Assembly (NCBI GenBank): GCA_026399515.1
Contig: JAPLQT010000051.1
Span: 4,596 to 68,595, forward strand
Direction of reading: 5' to 3'
DNA from: Pseudomonadota bacterium
GTDB lineage: Bacteria > Pseudomonadota > Gammaproteobacteria > Burkholderiales > Rhodocyclaceae
Length of the DNA: 64,000 nucleotides
The position numbers and the translations under genes are program-made. Under the pieces are notes generated by a model. The model ran no database searches, was not told the DNA's origin, and worked only from the letters and a program-made list of their open reading frames with translations. Positions 9,442-17,462 of this stretch are shown here, piece by piece; the stretch's first letter is position 1, and each line of letters starts with the position of its first letter.

Positions 9442-10334
9442 GATCGCGAGATCGGAAGAGCGTCGGCGCCAACGTTGAAAATCTGGATTACACCCTTGGC
9501 ATCGGTGGCGATGCTGGAGAAGTTGGCGCTGTTGAAGATTGCCGTTTGTAGAGCCCCTGCCCTGAGCAGTGCCTCCTCGGCTTTCTTGCGCGCCGTGTTG
9601 TCGGTGCCGATCAGCAGATAGCCGATGATCGCCCCCTGCTCGTCACGCAGCGCCGTCACCGACACCACCGCCGGGAAGCGGCTGCCGTCCTTGCGGATAT
9701 AGGTCAGCTCGTAAATATCCTCGATGCCGCGCGAGGCCTTGAATACCAGGGCTTCGAAGCCCGGCGTGATCGGCGTTTCGAGTTCCACGCTCAGCGCCTT
9801 GGCGCGCGCGATTACTTCCTGCGGATCGGAAATGTCGGCCGGCGTAATCTTGTTCATCACATCCGCCGCCGCATAGCCCAGCATGCGCTCGGCACCGACG
9901 TTGAATATTTGAATGACGCCCTTCGCGTCAGTGGCGATACTGGAGAAATTGGCGCTGTTGAAAATCGCGCTTTGCAGGGCGCCCGCCTTAAGCAACACCA
10001 AGGCCTCGAAGCCCGGTGTAATCGGGGTGCCGAGTTCGGCGCTCAACGCCTTGGCGCGGGCGATCACTTCCTGCGGATCGGAAATGTCGGCCGGCGTGAT
10101 CTTGTTCATCACATCCGCCGCCGCATAGCCCAGCATGCGCTCGGCGCCGACGTTGAAAATCTGGATCACCCCTTTCGCATCGGTCGCGATGCTGGAGAAG
10201 TTGGCGCTGTTGAAGATCGCCGTCTGCAAGGCTCCTGCCCTGAGCAATGCCTCCTGGCGCCGGCTCTCGACAATGATGTCCGTCGCGCCGACGGCCTCGT
10301 CGAGGCCAACACCGTCGAGCTGGTGCTTAGACAT
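9438..10334 (-). CDS. PAS-repeat N-terminal part of the adjacent hybrid kinase, 3' truncated at adapter
   Basis: 298 residues. Three copies of one PAS module (AIFNSANFSSIATDAKGV...) are present. The first breaks after PGFEALV and runs straight into the second; the second is complete through IGTDNTARKKAEEA; the third stops at IFNVGA and is followed by DALPISRS, the translation of an adapter remnant. No output domain remains, and the next frame downstream begins mid-PAS, so I read this as the 5' part of the 7561-9441 kinase with several hundred bp missing at the join. Copies 1 and 2 differ at synonymous sites, so their duplication is not an assembly echo. Confidence 0.7.
   Translation of the reverse strand: MSKHQLDGVGLDEAVGATDIIVESRRQEALLRAGALQTAIFNSANFSSIATDAKGVIQIFNVGAERMLGYAAADVMNKITPADISDPQEVIARAKALSAELGTPITPGFEALVLLKAGALQSAIFNSANFSSIATDAKGVIQIFNVGAERMLGYAAADVMNKITPADISDPQEVIARAKALSVELETPITPGFEALVFKASRGIEDIYELTYIRKDGSRFPAVVSVTALRDEQGAIIGYLLIGTDNTARKKAEEALLRAGALQTAIFNSANFSSIATDAKGVIQIFNVGADALPISRS
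9449..9465. other. Illumina adapter remnant (assembly artefact)
   Basis: AGATCGGAAGAGCGTCG (17 nt) equals the start of the standard Illumina adapter read-through sequence. It sits exactly where a continuous PAS-kinase gene is broken: sequence left of it matches the middle of one PAS domain, sequence right of it matches the middle of another. Identification is from memory of the adapter sequence. Confidence 0.9.
9466..10260 (-). repeat. Three direct copies of a PAS-module coding sequence
   Basis: Segments near 9466-9570, 9780-9990 and 10020-10250 encode the same PAS N-terminal half. The stretch from the TCGGAAATGTCGGCCGGCGT region to the GCATGCGCTCGGC region is nearly identical between the two complete copies, while adjacent parts carry synonymous differences. 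Such repeats favour recombination and misassembly. Confidence 0.7.
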
Positions 10335-10507
10335 GTCTCACCCCCATATCCGGTGCGGAGTGGGTGGGATACCTGTGTGCGATGCTTTTCATGGCTAGGT
10401 CCGGCAAGGGTGATGAGATTCCGGATTCCAGTTTGATTCCGCACGGAGATGACTCCCGGGGAACCGACGCTGGCTCTAGTGATGAGGATAGACGAGCGTC
10501 CGCGAAT

Positions 10508-10526
10508 CTTCCGTGCGCTGGCACAC
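10508..10526 (-). promoter_or_regulatory. 19-bp palindrome copy, upstream of PAS-kinase gene
   Basis: GTGTGCCAGCGCACGGAAG on the minus strand, about 170 bp before the start at 10334 in the 255-bp gap between two kinase genes. One arm is imperfect. Confidence 0.4.
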
Positions 10527-10589
10527 ACACCGCCACACCGCGCCCGCAGCGACGAAACGGACCAGGCAAGCCGAAACGGGAATCAGGAT

Positions 10590-12779
10590 TCAGGCGAGAC
10601 GCGCTAGTCCGGTCGCGCTATCGTTGCCAGCGGTAAACTTCAGTGCGTCATCCAAAGCGTTCATGAATTCATTGATCTTGATCGGCTTGGTGAGATACCT
10701 GAAGAATCCGGCCTCCAGTCCCTTGGTGATATCGCGCAGCATGGCGTTGGCGCTGAGGGCGATGATGGGGATGTGTCTGGTTGCCGGGTCTTTTCTGAGG
10801 ATATTCATGGCTTCAATTCCGCTGATGCCGGGCAGGTTGATGTCCATCAGGATTACGTCCGGGAGATGGGCGCGAGCAAAGGCTACGCCGCTATTGCCGT
10901 CGCGTGCGCTCAGCATCCGAATATTCGGTTGGCCCTCGATGATCTGCTCGACCAGCATCAGGTTGGCCGGATTGTCTTCCACATAGAGCAGGGTGCGCCG
11001 CGTCGCGCCGCCGCTACCCAGAGAATGCTTGGCGGATTCGGTGGGCATGGTGTTTCCGGCGGCAAGCCGCGGCATCACATCCCGGATCAGTTCGATCACA
11101 AATTCGCTACCCACGCCGACGGTGCTTTCCACGCTGATGCTGCCGCCCATCAGTTCGATCAGTTGTTTGGTGAACGCCAGACCGATGCCGGTCCCTTCCT
11201 CCGTGCCATTCTCCTGCCCGAGGCGATTGAACGGCAGAAACAACTGCAACAGTTGCTCCGGCGACAATCCCGCACCGCTGTCCTTGATGCTGATGCGCAA
11301 GCGTTCCGGCGTGCAGCTACACTTCACTTCGACCGTGCCATTTTCGCGATTGTATTTAATTGCGTTGGACAGCAGGTTGATCAGAACCTGGGTGGCCCGG
11401 GTGCGATCGACATTGGCATGCCAGCTACTATCGAACGACATAAACCCCATTCGAATGCCGCGCATTTGCGCCTGCGGTTCGATCATGGTCTGGCATTCGC
11501 GCATGATTTCCGACAAGGACACCGACTCCCGTGACAGGGACAGCTTGCCGGATTCGATTACCGCCAGGTCAAGGATTTCGTTGATCAGCTCCAGCAGGTA
11601 CCATCCTGCTTTGGTGATTTGATGCAGCCGCTCGAGCTGTTGCTCGGTGGGCGAGGGGGAACCGGATTCCAGCAATTGGGCGAAGCCGAGAATCGCGTTG
11701 AGTGGGGTGCGCAACTCGTGGCTGATGCTGGACAGAAAAGTCGATTTCGCGAGACTGGCTTTTTCCGCCATCGCACGGGCGTTCTCCAGATCGACGTTCT
11801 TGTCCTGTAAGGCCTGCTGCGCCGCATAGTCATCGGTGACGTCTCGAAATACCATGACTGCACCGATCACCTGACCGGTATGGTCGCGAATCGGTGCGCA
11901 ACTGTCGGCGATATCGTGTTCGCTGCCGTCGCGCGCAATCAGTATGGTGTGATTGGCCAGTCCCTTGATCATGCCGTGCGCCAGGGTGGCCATGACCGGA
12001 ATCGCCGAGTGTTGGCGAGTTTCCTTGTTGATGATGTCAACCACCTCGACCACCGGGCGACCGATGGCTTCCATCTGCGTCCAGCCGGTTAGCCGTTCGG
12101 CCAGTGGATTCAGGAGCGTGACGCGGGCGTCGGCGTCGGTGGTTATCACCGCATCGCCAATCGAGTTGAGCGTAACGGTGAGTTTTTCCTCACTGACTTT
12201 CAGCGTGAGGTTGGTCTGCTGCAGGCGGGCGTTCATCTCCTCCTGAACTGCAAGAAAACGTTGTTTCTCCGCTTCGATCTGCTTGCGAGCGGTATTGTCC
12301 GTACCGATCAACAGATAGCCGATGATTCCATCGTCGGCATCGCGCAGCGCCGTGACCGACACCACCGCCGGGAAGCGGCTGCCATCCTTGCGGATATAGG
12401 TCAGCTCGTAGACGTCCTCGATTCTGCGCGAGGCCTTGAACACAAGGGCCTCGACGCCCGGCGCAACCCTGGTTTCAAGGTCGACGCTGAGCGCTTCCGC
12501 GCGCGCAATCACTTCTTGCGGATCGGAGATATCGGCCGGAGTGAATTTGTTAAGAACCTCGGCGGCCGCATAACCGAGCATCCGTTCGGCGCCGACATTG
12601 AATATCTGGATGACGCCCTTCTCGTCGGTGGCAATGCACGAGAAATTCGCGCTGTTGAAAATCGCATCCTGTAGAGCGCCGGCTTTAAGGAAGAGCTCCG
12701 AACGGATGATCCCCGTAGCGCCCGCGGTGCTGTCAGGCGGGGGCTTGTGAATGGCAGGATCGCTGATTGTCTTGGTCAT
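10590..12779 (-). CDS. PAS-PAS hybrid histidine kinase with C-terminal REC domain
   Basis: 729 residues, no transmembrane segment. PAS1 (about 33-165) is the window's recurrent module (FNSANFSCIATDEKGVIQIF). PAS2 (about 200-315) is a different PAS (SIGDAVITTDADARVTLLNP). HisKA has SHELRTPLNA with H354; HATPase has VLINLLSNAIKYN (about 465-477) and DSGAGLS/GTGIGLAF; REC has D646 (MDINLPGISG) and the KP lysine near the C-terminus. A Crp-type regulator gene lies 191 bp upstream on the same strand. The same pairing, with a clearly paralogous kinase, recurs at 49430-53018. Likely role: cytosolic sensing through PAS and phosphorelay; the ligand is unknown. Confidence 0.9.
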   Translation of the reverse strand: MTKTISDPAIHKPPPDSTAGATGIIRSELFLKAGALQDAIFNSANFSCIATDEKGVIQIFNVGAERMLGYAAAEVLNKFTPADISDPQEVIARAEALSVDLETRVAPGVEALVFKASRRIEDVYELTYIRKDGSRFPAVVSVTALRDADDGIIGYLLIGTDNTARKQIEAEKQRFLAVQEEMNARLQQTNLTLKVSEEKLTVTLNSIGDAVITTDADARVTLLNPLAERLTGWTQMEAIGRPVVEVVDIINKETRQHSAIPVMATLAHGMIKGLANHTILIARDGSEHDIADSCAPIRDHTGQVIGAVMVFRDVTDDYAAQQALQDKNVDLENARAMAEKASLAKSTFLSSISHELRTPLNAILGFAQLLESGSPSPTEQQLERLHQITKAGWYLLELINEILDLAVIESGKLSLSRESVSLSEIMRECQTMIEPQAQMRGIRMGFMSFDSSWHANVDRTRATQVLINLLSNAIKYNRENGTVEVKCSCTPERLRISIKDSGAGLSPEQLLQLFLPFNRLGQENGTEEGTGIGLAFTKQLIELMGGSISVESTVGVGSEFVIELIRDVMPRLAAGNTMPTESAKHSLGSGGATRRTLLYVEDNPANLMLVEQIIEGQPNIRMLSARDGNSGVAFARAHLPDVILMDINLPGISGIEAMNILRKDPATRHIPIIALSANAMLRDITKGLEAGFFRYLTKPIKINEFMNALDDALKFTAGNDSATGLARLA

Positions 12780-12970
12780 GGCTTACCATCGGGCAATTGA
12801 TCTTCGTGCAATCGTAAGCACACCCTGCGCAGGATCGCGCCTATTTCGCCACCGGTATGCTTAGCGGACGGCGAATATCAGGAGACAAGTCAGGCTCGCA
12901 GCTAACCTCCACCATGCAAATGTAGCGGATCATGCCGACAAGCTCTGTGCGGTAGGACACATAATCAGCT

Positions 12971-13723
12971 TTAAGAGCTGGACTTGCCGAGGACGTGGAA
13001 TGGATCACCGGGCGGAATGTCGGCGAGCAGGCGATCGAATTCCAGTTTGACCACCGCATAGCATTCACACACGGTCTTTTCCAGTCCGGGCCGGTCCAGC
13101 ACTTCGATGTGGCCACGGCTATAGCGGATCAGTCCGGCGCGCTGCAAATGCCCGGCGGCCTCGGTCACTCCTTCGCGGCGGACACCGAGCATGTTGGCGA
13201 TGAGTTCCTGCGTCATGACCAGGGAATCCGAAGCCAGGCGGTCGAGGCTCAACAACAGCCAGCGGCACAATTGCTGCTCCAGCGTATGGTGCCGGTTGCA
13301 CACGGCGGTCTGAGCCATCTGCGTGATCAGCGCCTGGGTGTAGCGCAGCAGCAGGTGCAGCACCGGTCCGTTGCGGTTGAATTCCCGCTTCAGATACCGC
13401 GCGCTGAGGCGATAACCGTGGCCGGCGCTCTGCACCACGGCGCGGTTTGGCGTGGTTTCGCCGCCCATGAACAGGGAAATGCCGAGGATGCCCTCGTTGC
13501 CGACCACGGCGATCTCCGCCGATGCGCCGTCCTCCAGCACATACAGCAGCGACACGATGGAATCGGTCGGGAAGTAGACGTATTGCAAGTGGCCGCCCGA
13601 CTCATAGAGCGCTTCGCCCAGCGGCATCGAAACCAACTCCAGGTGTGGCGCCAAACGGCCAAACTCTGCCGTAGGCAACGCGGCGAGCAGATGGTTCTGG
13701 AAAGGATCATGCAGTGAGAACAT
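12971..13723 (-). CDS. Crp/Fnr-superfamily transcription regulator
   Basis: 250 residues. An N-terminal cNMP-fold (about 15-130; EALYESGGHLQYVYFPTDSIVSL) is followed by a C-terminal winged helix (about 165-225) with QELIANMLGVRREGVTEAAG as the helix-turn-helix. The recognition helix (RREGVTEAA) differs from E. coli CRP (RETVGR) and FNR (ExxSR). The classical cAMP-binding RES motif is not evident, so the signal is unknown. A paralogue lies at 52266-53018 and both sit just upstream of a PAS hybrid kinase. Candidate, by inference only, for binding the recurrent 19-bp palindrome. Confidence 0.85.
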   Translation of the reverse strand: MFSLHDPFQNHLLAALPTAEFGRLAPHLELVSMPLGEALYESGGHLQYVYFPTDSIVSLLYVLEDGASAEIAVVGNEGILGISLFMGGETTPNRAVVQSAGHGYRLSARYLKREFNRNGPVLHLLLRYTQALITQMAQTAVCNRHHTLEQQLCRWLLLSLDRLASDSLVMTQELIANMLGVRREGVTEAAGHLQRAGLIRYSRGHIEVLDRPGLEKTVCECYAVVKLEFDRLLADIPPGDPFHVLGKSSS

Positions 13724-14056
13724 CTCGGCAATCCTGAATTGCGTTCCCGCAATAAAGTTATTCGACGATCCGCACTACGACTTACTCTATCACAACTTTT
13801 CGCCGCCATTTGCTGCTTCGCACAAAACGAATTTTGTACCAGCAAGCTGCCGCTGGCGCCAACCTCGAGCAGGCCATCTCGACGACCATTTTCCGGCCTT
13901 GGTTCGCTGGCGAACAGACGCTTCCAGCGACGATGTCCTATTTTCCACTCGACCTGTAGCGCCAGAAAAAGATACCCCGCGCAAACCGGATCTCGTCGCC
14001 TTGTTGCCGGCGCAAGGGATCGTAACCACGACCCAACAACCTGGAATGACGAACGC
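13724..14056. other. Divergent intergenic region, Crp gene / MddA-like gene
   Basis: These 333 bp separate the minus-strand Crp gene and the plus-strand methyltransferase. The plus-strand methyltransferase frame stays open through much of it (from 13739), but the encoded residues do not look like the family's N-terminus, so I treat it as non-coding. It holds one palindrome copy at 13902-13920. Confidence 0.55.
13902..13920 (+). promoter_or_regulatory. 19-bp palindrome copy, upstream of MddA-like gene
   Basis: GTTCGCTGGCGAACAGACG; perfect arms GTTCGC/GCGAAC. One of the best matches to the consensus, 136 bp before the ATG at 14057. Confidence 0.6.
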
Positions 14057-14821
14057 ATGCCTATGATAGGATTTTTCTTCGGTATCGTCAGCTACGGGAC
14101 ATTCCTCGCCAGCTCTCTGTATGCCATAGGCTTTGTCGGAAACCTGCTGGTGCCGAAATCGATCGATTCGGGGCCGTCCGGGCCGCTCGGCTACGCCCTG
14201 ATCGTCAACGCGGTATTGCTCGGCCTCTTCGCCGTTCAACATAGCGTGATGGCCCGTCCGGTATTCAAGCGATGGTGGTCGAAGATTGTGCCCGCCTCGC
14301 TGGAACGCAGCGTCTATGTGCTGATTTCCAGCATCTTTCTCGCCCTCCTCTGCTGGCAATGGCAGCCTCAATCCGGCACGATCTGGCGCGTCGAGAGCCA
14401 AGTCGGCCGTATCGGCCTGATGGTCCTTTTCTGGTCGGGATGGTTGATCGTCATATGGTCGACATTCATGATTGACCATTTCGATTTGTTCGGCCTGCGT
14501 CAGGTTTATTTGCATCTTCGGCGTATCGAATACACGCCGGTTCCATTCAAGGCGAACGCCCTATACCGCTATGTGCGCCATCCCATGATGTTGGGCTACC
14601 TGATCGCCCTCTGGGCAACTCCGCATATGACGCTGGGACATCTATTCTTTGCGCTCGCCATGTCGGCTTACATCTTCACCGGAATCTTCTTCGAGGAGCG
14701 CGATCTCGCCGCATCGCAAGGTGGTGCCTTCGCGCGGTACCGAAATGAAGTACCCATGATCATTCCCGTACCCGGCCGCAGATCCAGCCTGCCCGTCACC
14801 AATCAGAACCAGGAGTCCTGA
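14057..14821 (+). CDS. mddA: MddA-like (methanethiol S-methyltransferase / NnrU-type) membrane methyltransferase
   Basis: 254 residues with five or so transmembrane segments (FFFGIVSYGTFLASSLYAIG, YALIVNAVLLGLFAVQHSVM and others). The C-terminal SAM-binding features of the isoprenylcysteine methyltransferase fold are present: YRYVRHPMMLGY and EERDLAASQGGAFARYRNEVP. FAVQHSVMARPVFKRWW and FDLFGLRQV are typical of proteins annotated as MddA, which methylates methanethiol to dimethyl sulfide in the inner membrane. The true start is ATG 14057 (or 14063); a longer frame to 13739 is non-homologous leader. The stop overlaps the next ATG (ATGA), coupling it to a truncated persulfide-dioxygenase fragment. 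Other membrane methyltransferases of this fold remain possible. Confidence 0.65.
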   Translation: MPMIGFFFGIVSYGTFLASSLYAIGFVGNLLVPKSIDSGPSGPLGYALIVNAVLLGLFAVQHSVMARPVFKRWWSKIVPASLERSVYVLISSIFLALLCWQWQPQSGTIWRVESQVGRIGLMVLFWSGWLIVIWSTFMIDHFDLFGLRQVYLHLRRIEYTPVPFKANALYRYVRHPMMLGYLIALWATPHMTLGHLFFALAMSAYIFTGIFFEERDLAASQGGAFARYRNEVPMIIPVPGRRSSLPVTNQNQES

Positions 14822-15147
14822 TGATATTCCGTCAACTGTTCGAGCCGCTATCAAGCACCTATACCTATTTGCTCGGTTGCGAGGAAACCGGTCACGCGAT
14901 ATTGATCGATCCCTTGTTCACGGGTGACGCGCTGCTCATCGACGCGTGTGGCGGTTGGTTCGTTGGCGAACAGACGGCACTCGCACCAGTGCGTAATTTT
15001 CGCTCCAGGACCAAAGCACAAGCACTCGGCTATGGCAGGCGCGGACCTAGAAACGTTCCACTTCGCACGCAGTTCGCAAATCAATCCGGACACCGAGTTC
15101 CTGTCCTCCGACAGGAATCATTACCCGCTGAATTAGGACGCTCATGA
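14821..15147 (+). pseudogene. Truncated ETHE1-type persulfide dioxygenase / MBL-fold fragment
   Basis: The first ~33 residues (MIFRQLFEPLSSTYTYLLGC...ILIDPL) look like the N-terminus of ETHE1-like sulfur dioxygenases, which normally run ~230-250 residues with an HxHxDH zinc motif. Here the similarity ends near base 14920, no metal motif follows, and the remaining ~75 residues are unlike the family and contain a palindrome copy. The start codon is still coupled to the MddA-like gene. I read this as the 5' remnant of a deleted gene, with the following sequence now acting as the promoter region for 15144. Confidence 0.6.
14958..14976 (+). promoter_or_regulatory. 19-bp palindrome copy, upstream of APH-type kinase gene
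   Basis: GTTCGTTGGCGAACAGACG; lies inside the relic frame described at 14821 and 167 bp before the ATG at 15144. Confidence 0.55.
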
Positions 15148-16142
15148 TCTACCAGGGACACCTCCCCAAGAACGACCCGCTTTACCATTACCTGCGATAC
15201 GACATTCTTCCGCAGGTCGGGGTAAACGGCTCCACTCCAGATTTCCGGGTATACCGGATTCCGGCCTCCAACCATGTCTATTTCTACGAGGATCACCGTT
15301 CCCAGGCCAGCTTCATCGGCAAGTTCTATAACGGCGTCAAGGGACGCTCACCCGAGTCGGCGCGCCTGCGCATGGAGCGGGAGTTCAACAACCTGAATTA
15401 CCTGCGCAGCATCAATTTTGCCGGTTATCCTCACTATGTCGCACGGCCACTGGGGGTGAATGCCAGTCTCGATTGCGTGCTGATCGAAGAGTTCTGTTAC
15501 GGTACTCCTCTCACTCATTTCATTCTCGGCGCAATCCGCGACGGGGCACGGGAGGCGCTCTTCCAAAAACTGACGGCGCTGGCCTGGTTTCTCGCCTCGA
15601 TGCACAACCGCACGGCCAACGGCAACAAAGTTGACTTCAATCGCGATTGCGTCTACTTCGACCGGCTCATGGAGCAACTGAAAAGCGATGGGCACTTGGG
15701 ATGGGGCGAGGCCGAAGAATATTACCGGCTCAAGGATCATTGGCATGAAAAGGGCTATATGTGGGAAGATCAGCAGGTATTGGTGCATGGCGACGTGACG
15801 CCGGCCAATATCCTTTTCGGCGACGGTCCCTGGGTCATTGCCATCGACCTGGAGCGCATGAAGACCGCCGACCGGGTCTTCGATGTGGGCAGGTTAGCCG
15901 GAGAGATCAAGCACTTCTTCATCCAATATACCGGCGACAAATGGCTGGCGGAGCCGTTCATCAGGCACTTTCTGTGGGAGTATTCATGTCACTTTCCCGA
16001 CCGTCACAGGGCATTCGATGCCATCACCCGTCGCATTCCCTTCCACATGGGGTTGACGTTATTGCGCATTGCCCGCAATTCATGGATCAGTCCATCCCAC
16101 CGACAGCAGTTGCTGATCGAAGCCAAGAGAACATTGAGGTAG
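15144..16142 (+). CDS. APH/choline-kinase-type phosphotransferase
   Basis: 332 residues with a protein-kinase-like fold. The catalytic loop VLVHGDVTPANILF carries H215, D217 and N222 (HGDxxxxN), and IAIDLERM supplies the metal-binding Asp (D235, DFG equivalent). An N-terminal lobe segment (ASFIGKFYNG) contains the likely ATP-binding Lys. These features define the aminoglycoside phosphotransferase (APH) superfamily, whose substrates range from antibiotics to choline, sugars and homoserine. Seven bp separate it from a HAD phosphatase gene, so the two form an operon and probably act on one small metabolite; nothing indicates antibiotic resistance. Substrate unknown. Confidence 0.75.
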   Translation: MIYQGHLPKNDPLYHYLRYDILPQVGVNGSTPDFRVYRIPASNHVYFYEDHRSQASFIGKFYNGVKGRSPESARLRMEREFNNLNYLRSINFAGYPHYVARPLGVNASLDCVLIEEFCYGTPLTHFILGAIRDGAREALFQKLTALAWFLASMHNRTANGNKVDFNRDCVYFDRLMEQLKSDGHLGWGEAEEYYRLKDHWHEKGYMWEDQQVLVHGDVTPANILFGDGPWVIAIDLERMKTADRVFDVGRLAGEIKHFFIQYTGDKWLAEPFIRHFLWEYSCHFPDRHRAFDAITRRIPFHMGLTLLRIARNSWISPSHRQQLLIEAKRTLR

Positions 16143-16149
16143 CGATTTC

Positions 16150-16872
16150 ATGACCATCAAAGGCATCCTGTTCGACCTCTACGGCACCTTGATCGATATC
16201 GAGACCGACGAATCCATGGAAGAGATTTACCGTGGTATCGCCCACTACCTGACCTATCACGGGGTGTATCTGCATCGGGGGCGGGTACAGCATAGCTATT
16301 ACCAGATCATGAAACAGCAAAAGGAAGCGTCCGGTGAGGAATATCCGGAAATAGACGTCAAGGCGATCTGGAACGCCTTCCTCAAGCAGGAAGGCATCCA
16401 AGCCGCCGAGCAACGCGCGCATTTGGCCAAGGTTCTCGCCCATCTTTACCGGGGCATTTCACGCAAGCGTCTCCAGCTCTACCCCGGTGTCGAAGCGGTG
16501 CTGGATGAGTTGCGGAAGCGCTACGCCCTGGGTCTCGTCTCGGACGCCCAGCCTTGTTTCGCTCTGCCGGAGATCCGGGCCGTCGGACTGGACGGCTACT
16601 TCGACCCGGTCGTCATTTCCGCGCCACTGGGATACAGGAAACCCGACAGGCGGATTTTTGAAAAAGCGCTCGAACACATGAAGCTGACCCCGGCCGAAGT
16701 GATTTACATAGGCAACGACATGTTCCGGGATATCCACGGGGCCAGGCAACTCGGCATCAAGACGATCTTCATCGACTCGAACCAGGGCGCCAAATCCCAT
16801 AACGATGTGGCTCCGGATTACTTCGTGTCGCAATTCGAGGATGTTCTGAAGGGGGTTGCGGCGCTGGCATGA
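16150..16872 (+). CDS. HAD-superfamily hydrolase (haloacid-dehalogenase/phosphatase type)
   Basis: 240 residues containing all four HAD motifs: I, FDLYGT with nucleophile D9; II, VSDA; III, the Lys in GYRKPD; IV, GNDMFRDIHGA. The helical cap between motifs I and II (about 18-95) is of the C1 type seen in YjjG, phosphoglycolate phosphatase and L-2-haloacid dehalogenases. Cytosolic; the substrate cannot be deduced. It follows the APH-type kinase gene with a 7-bp gap, and kinase-phosphatase pairing suggests turnover or repair of one phosphorylated metabolite. Confidence 0.8.
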   Translation: MTIKGILFDLYGTLIDIETDESMEEIYRGIAHYLTYHGVYLHRGRVQHSYYQIMKQQKEASGEEYPEIDVKAIWNAFLKQEGIQAAEQRAHLAKVLAHLYRGISRKRLQLYPGVEAVLDELRKRYALGLVSDAQPCFALPEIRAVGLDGYFDPVVISAPLGYRKPDRRIFEKALEHMKLTPAEVIYIGNDMFRDIHGARQLGIKTIFIDSNQGAKSHNDVAPDYFVSQFEDVLKGVAALA

Positions 16873-16999
16873 GCAACTGACCGTCCCGATCAGACGGCGT
16901 GCTTCCGAGTCATGCTAAGAATGCAGGCTATCGCGTCGCTCAAAGGCATTCTCGGGCGGGCGCTGCGGGAACGTGCCCGTTTAATCTCTGCAACTATGC

Positions 17000-17347
17000 C
17001 TATCCTTCCGCCTGCACCAAACCGCTGTGCGAAAGTAACCAATCCCGATGGTTCGATTCAACGGGAATGGAGGTCACAGGCTTGTCGATGTTCAACGCCA
17101 CGATCTTCAGCGCCACGGCACTGGCTCGCAGAAGCTGCGCTTCGGTGTGGTTCGAGAACGGACCGATATAGCGAATCTGATCGTCATAGAATGCGCTTGC
17201 ATCGCTGGATCGCCATAGAGCCAGATAGTAGCCGGGCGCCAGCGGTTCGCCGTCGGATGTTTCATAGCGGCAAGCCTTATGACTCGAAGACACAATGAAA
17301 CCGGGGCAGTCGACGCGAACCACTTCTTGTCGCTGGAACTTGATCAT
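17000..17347 (-). CDS. Hypothetical small protein
   Basis: 115 residues from the ATG at 17347. AAAGG (17358-17362) gives 10-nt spacing to this codon, whereas the upstream ATG at 17356 would be only 1 nt away. No signal peptide or membrane segment. Visible features are two Cys (VDCPGF, HKACRYE) and an aromatic centre (GYYLALWRSS, QIRYIGPFSNHTEAQLL). I do not recognise a named domain. It lies between the HAD gene and the FNR-like gene and is read in the same direction as the latter. Its coding bias and ribosome-binding site support a real gene. Confidence 0.6.
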   Translation of the reverse strand: MIKFQRQEVVRVDCPGFIVSSSHKACRYETSDGEPLAPGYYLALWRSSDASAFYDDQIRYIGPFSNHTEAQLLRASAVALKIVALNIDKPVTSIPVESNHRDWLLSHSGLVQAEG

Positions 17348-17462
17348 GATATTCATCCTTTAAGTCAGCCGAATCCTTCGACCGAAGTGGAACCCGCCTG
17401 TGAATTTCTCAGCCGAAGATGTGGACGGTGAAGCAGCCAGCCCATAGGTATTCTCGCGCGAC

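Noticed and set aside
14821-15147. A full MBL-fold hydrolase gene
   Set aside because: Only the first ~33 residues are family-like and no zinc-binding motif follows, so I list it as a relic.
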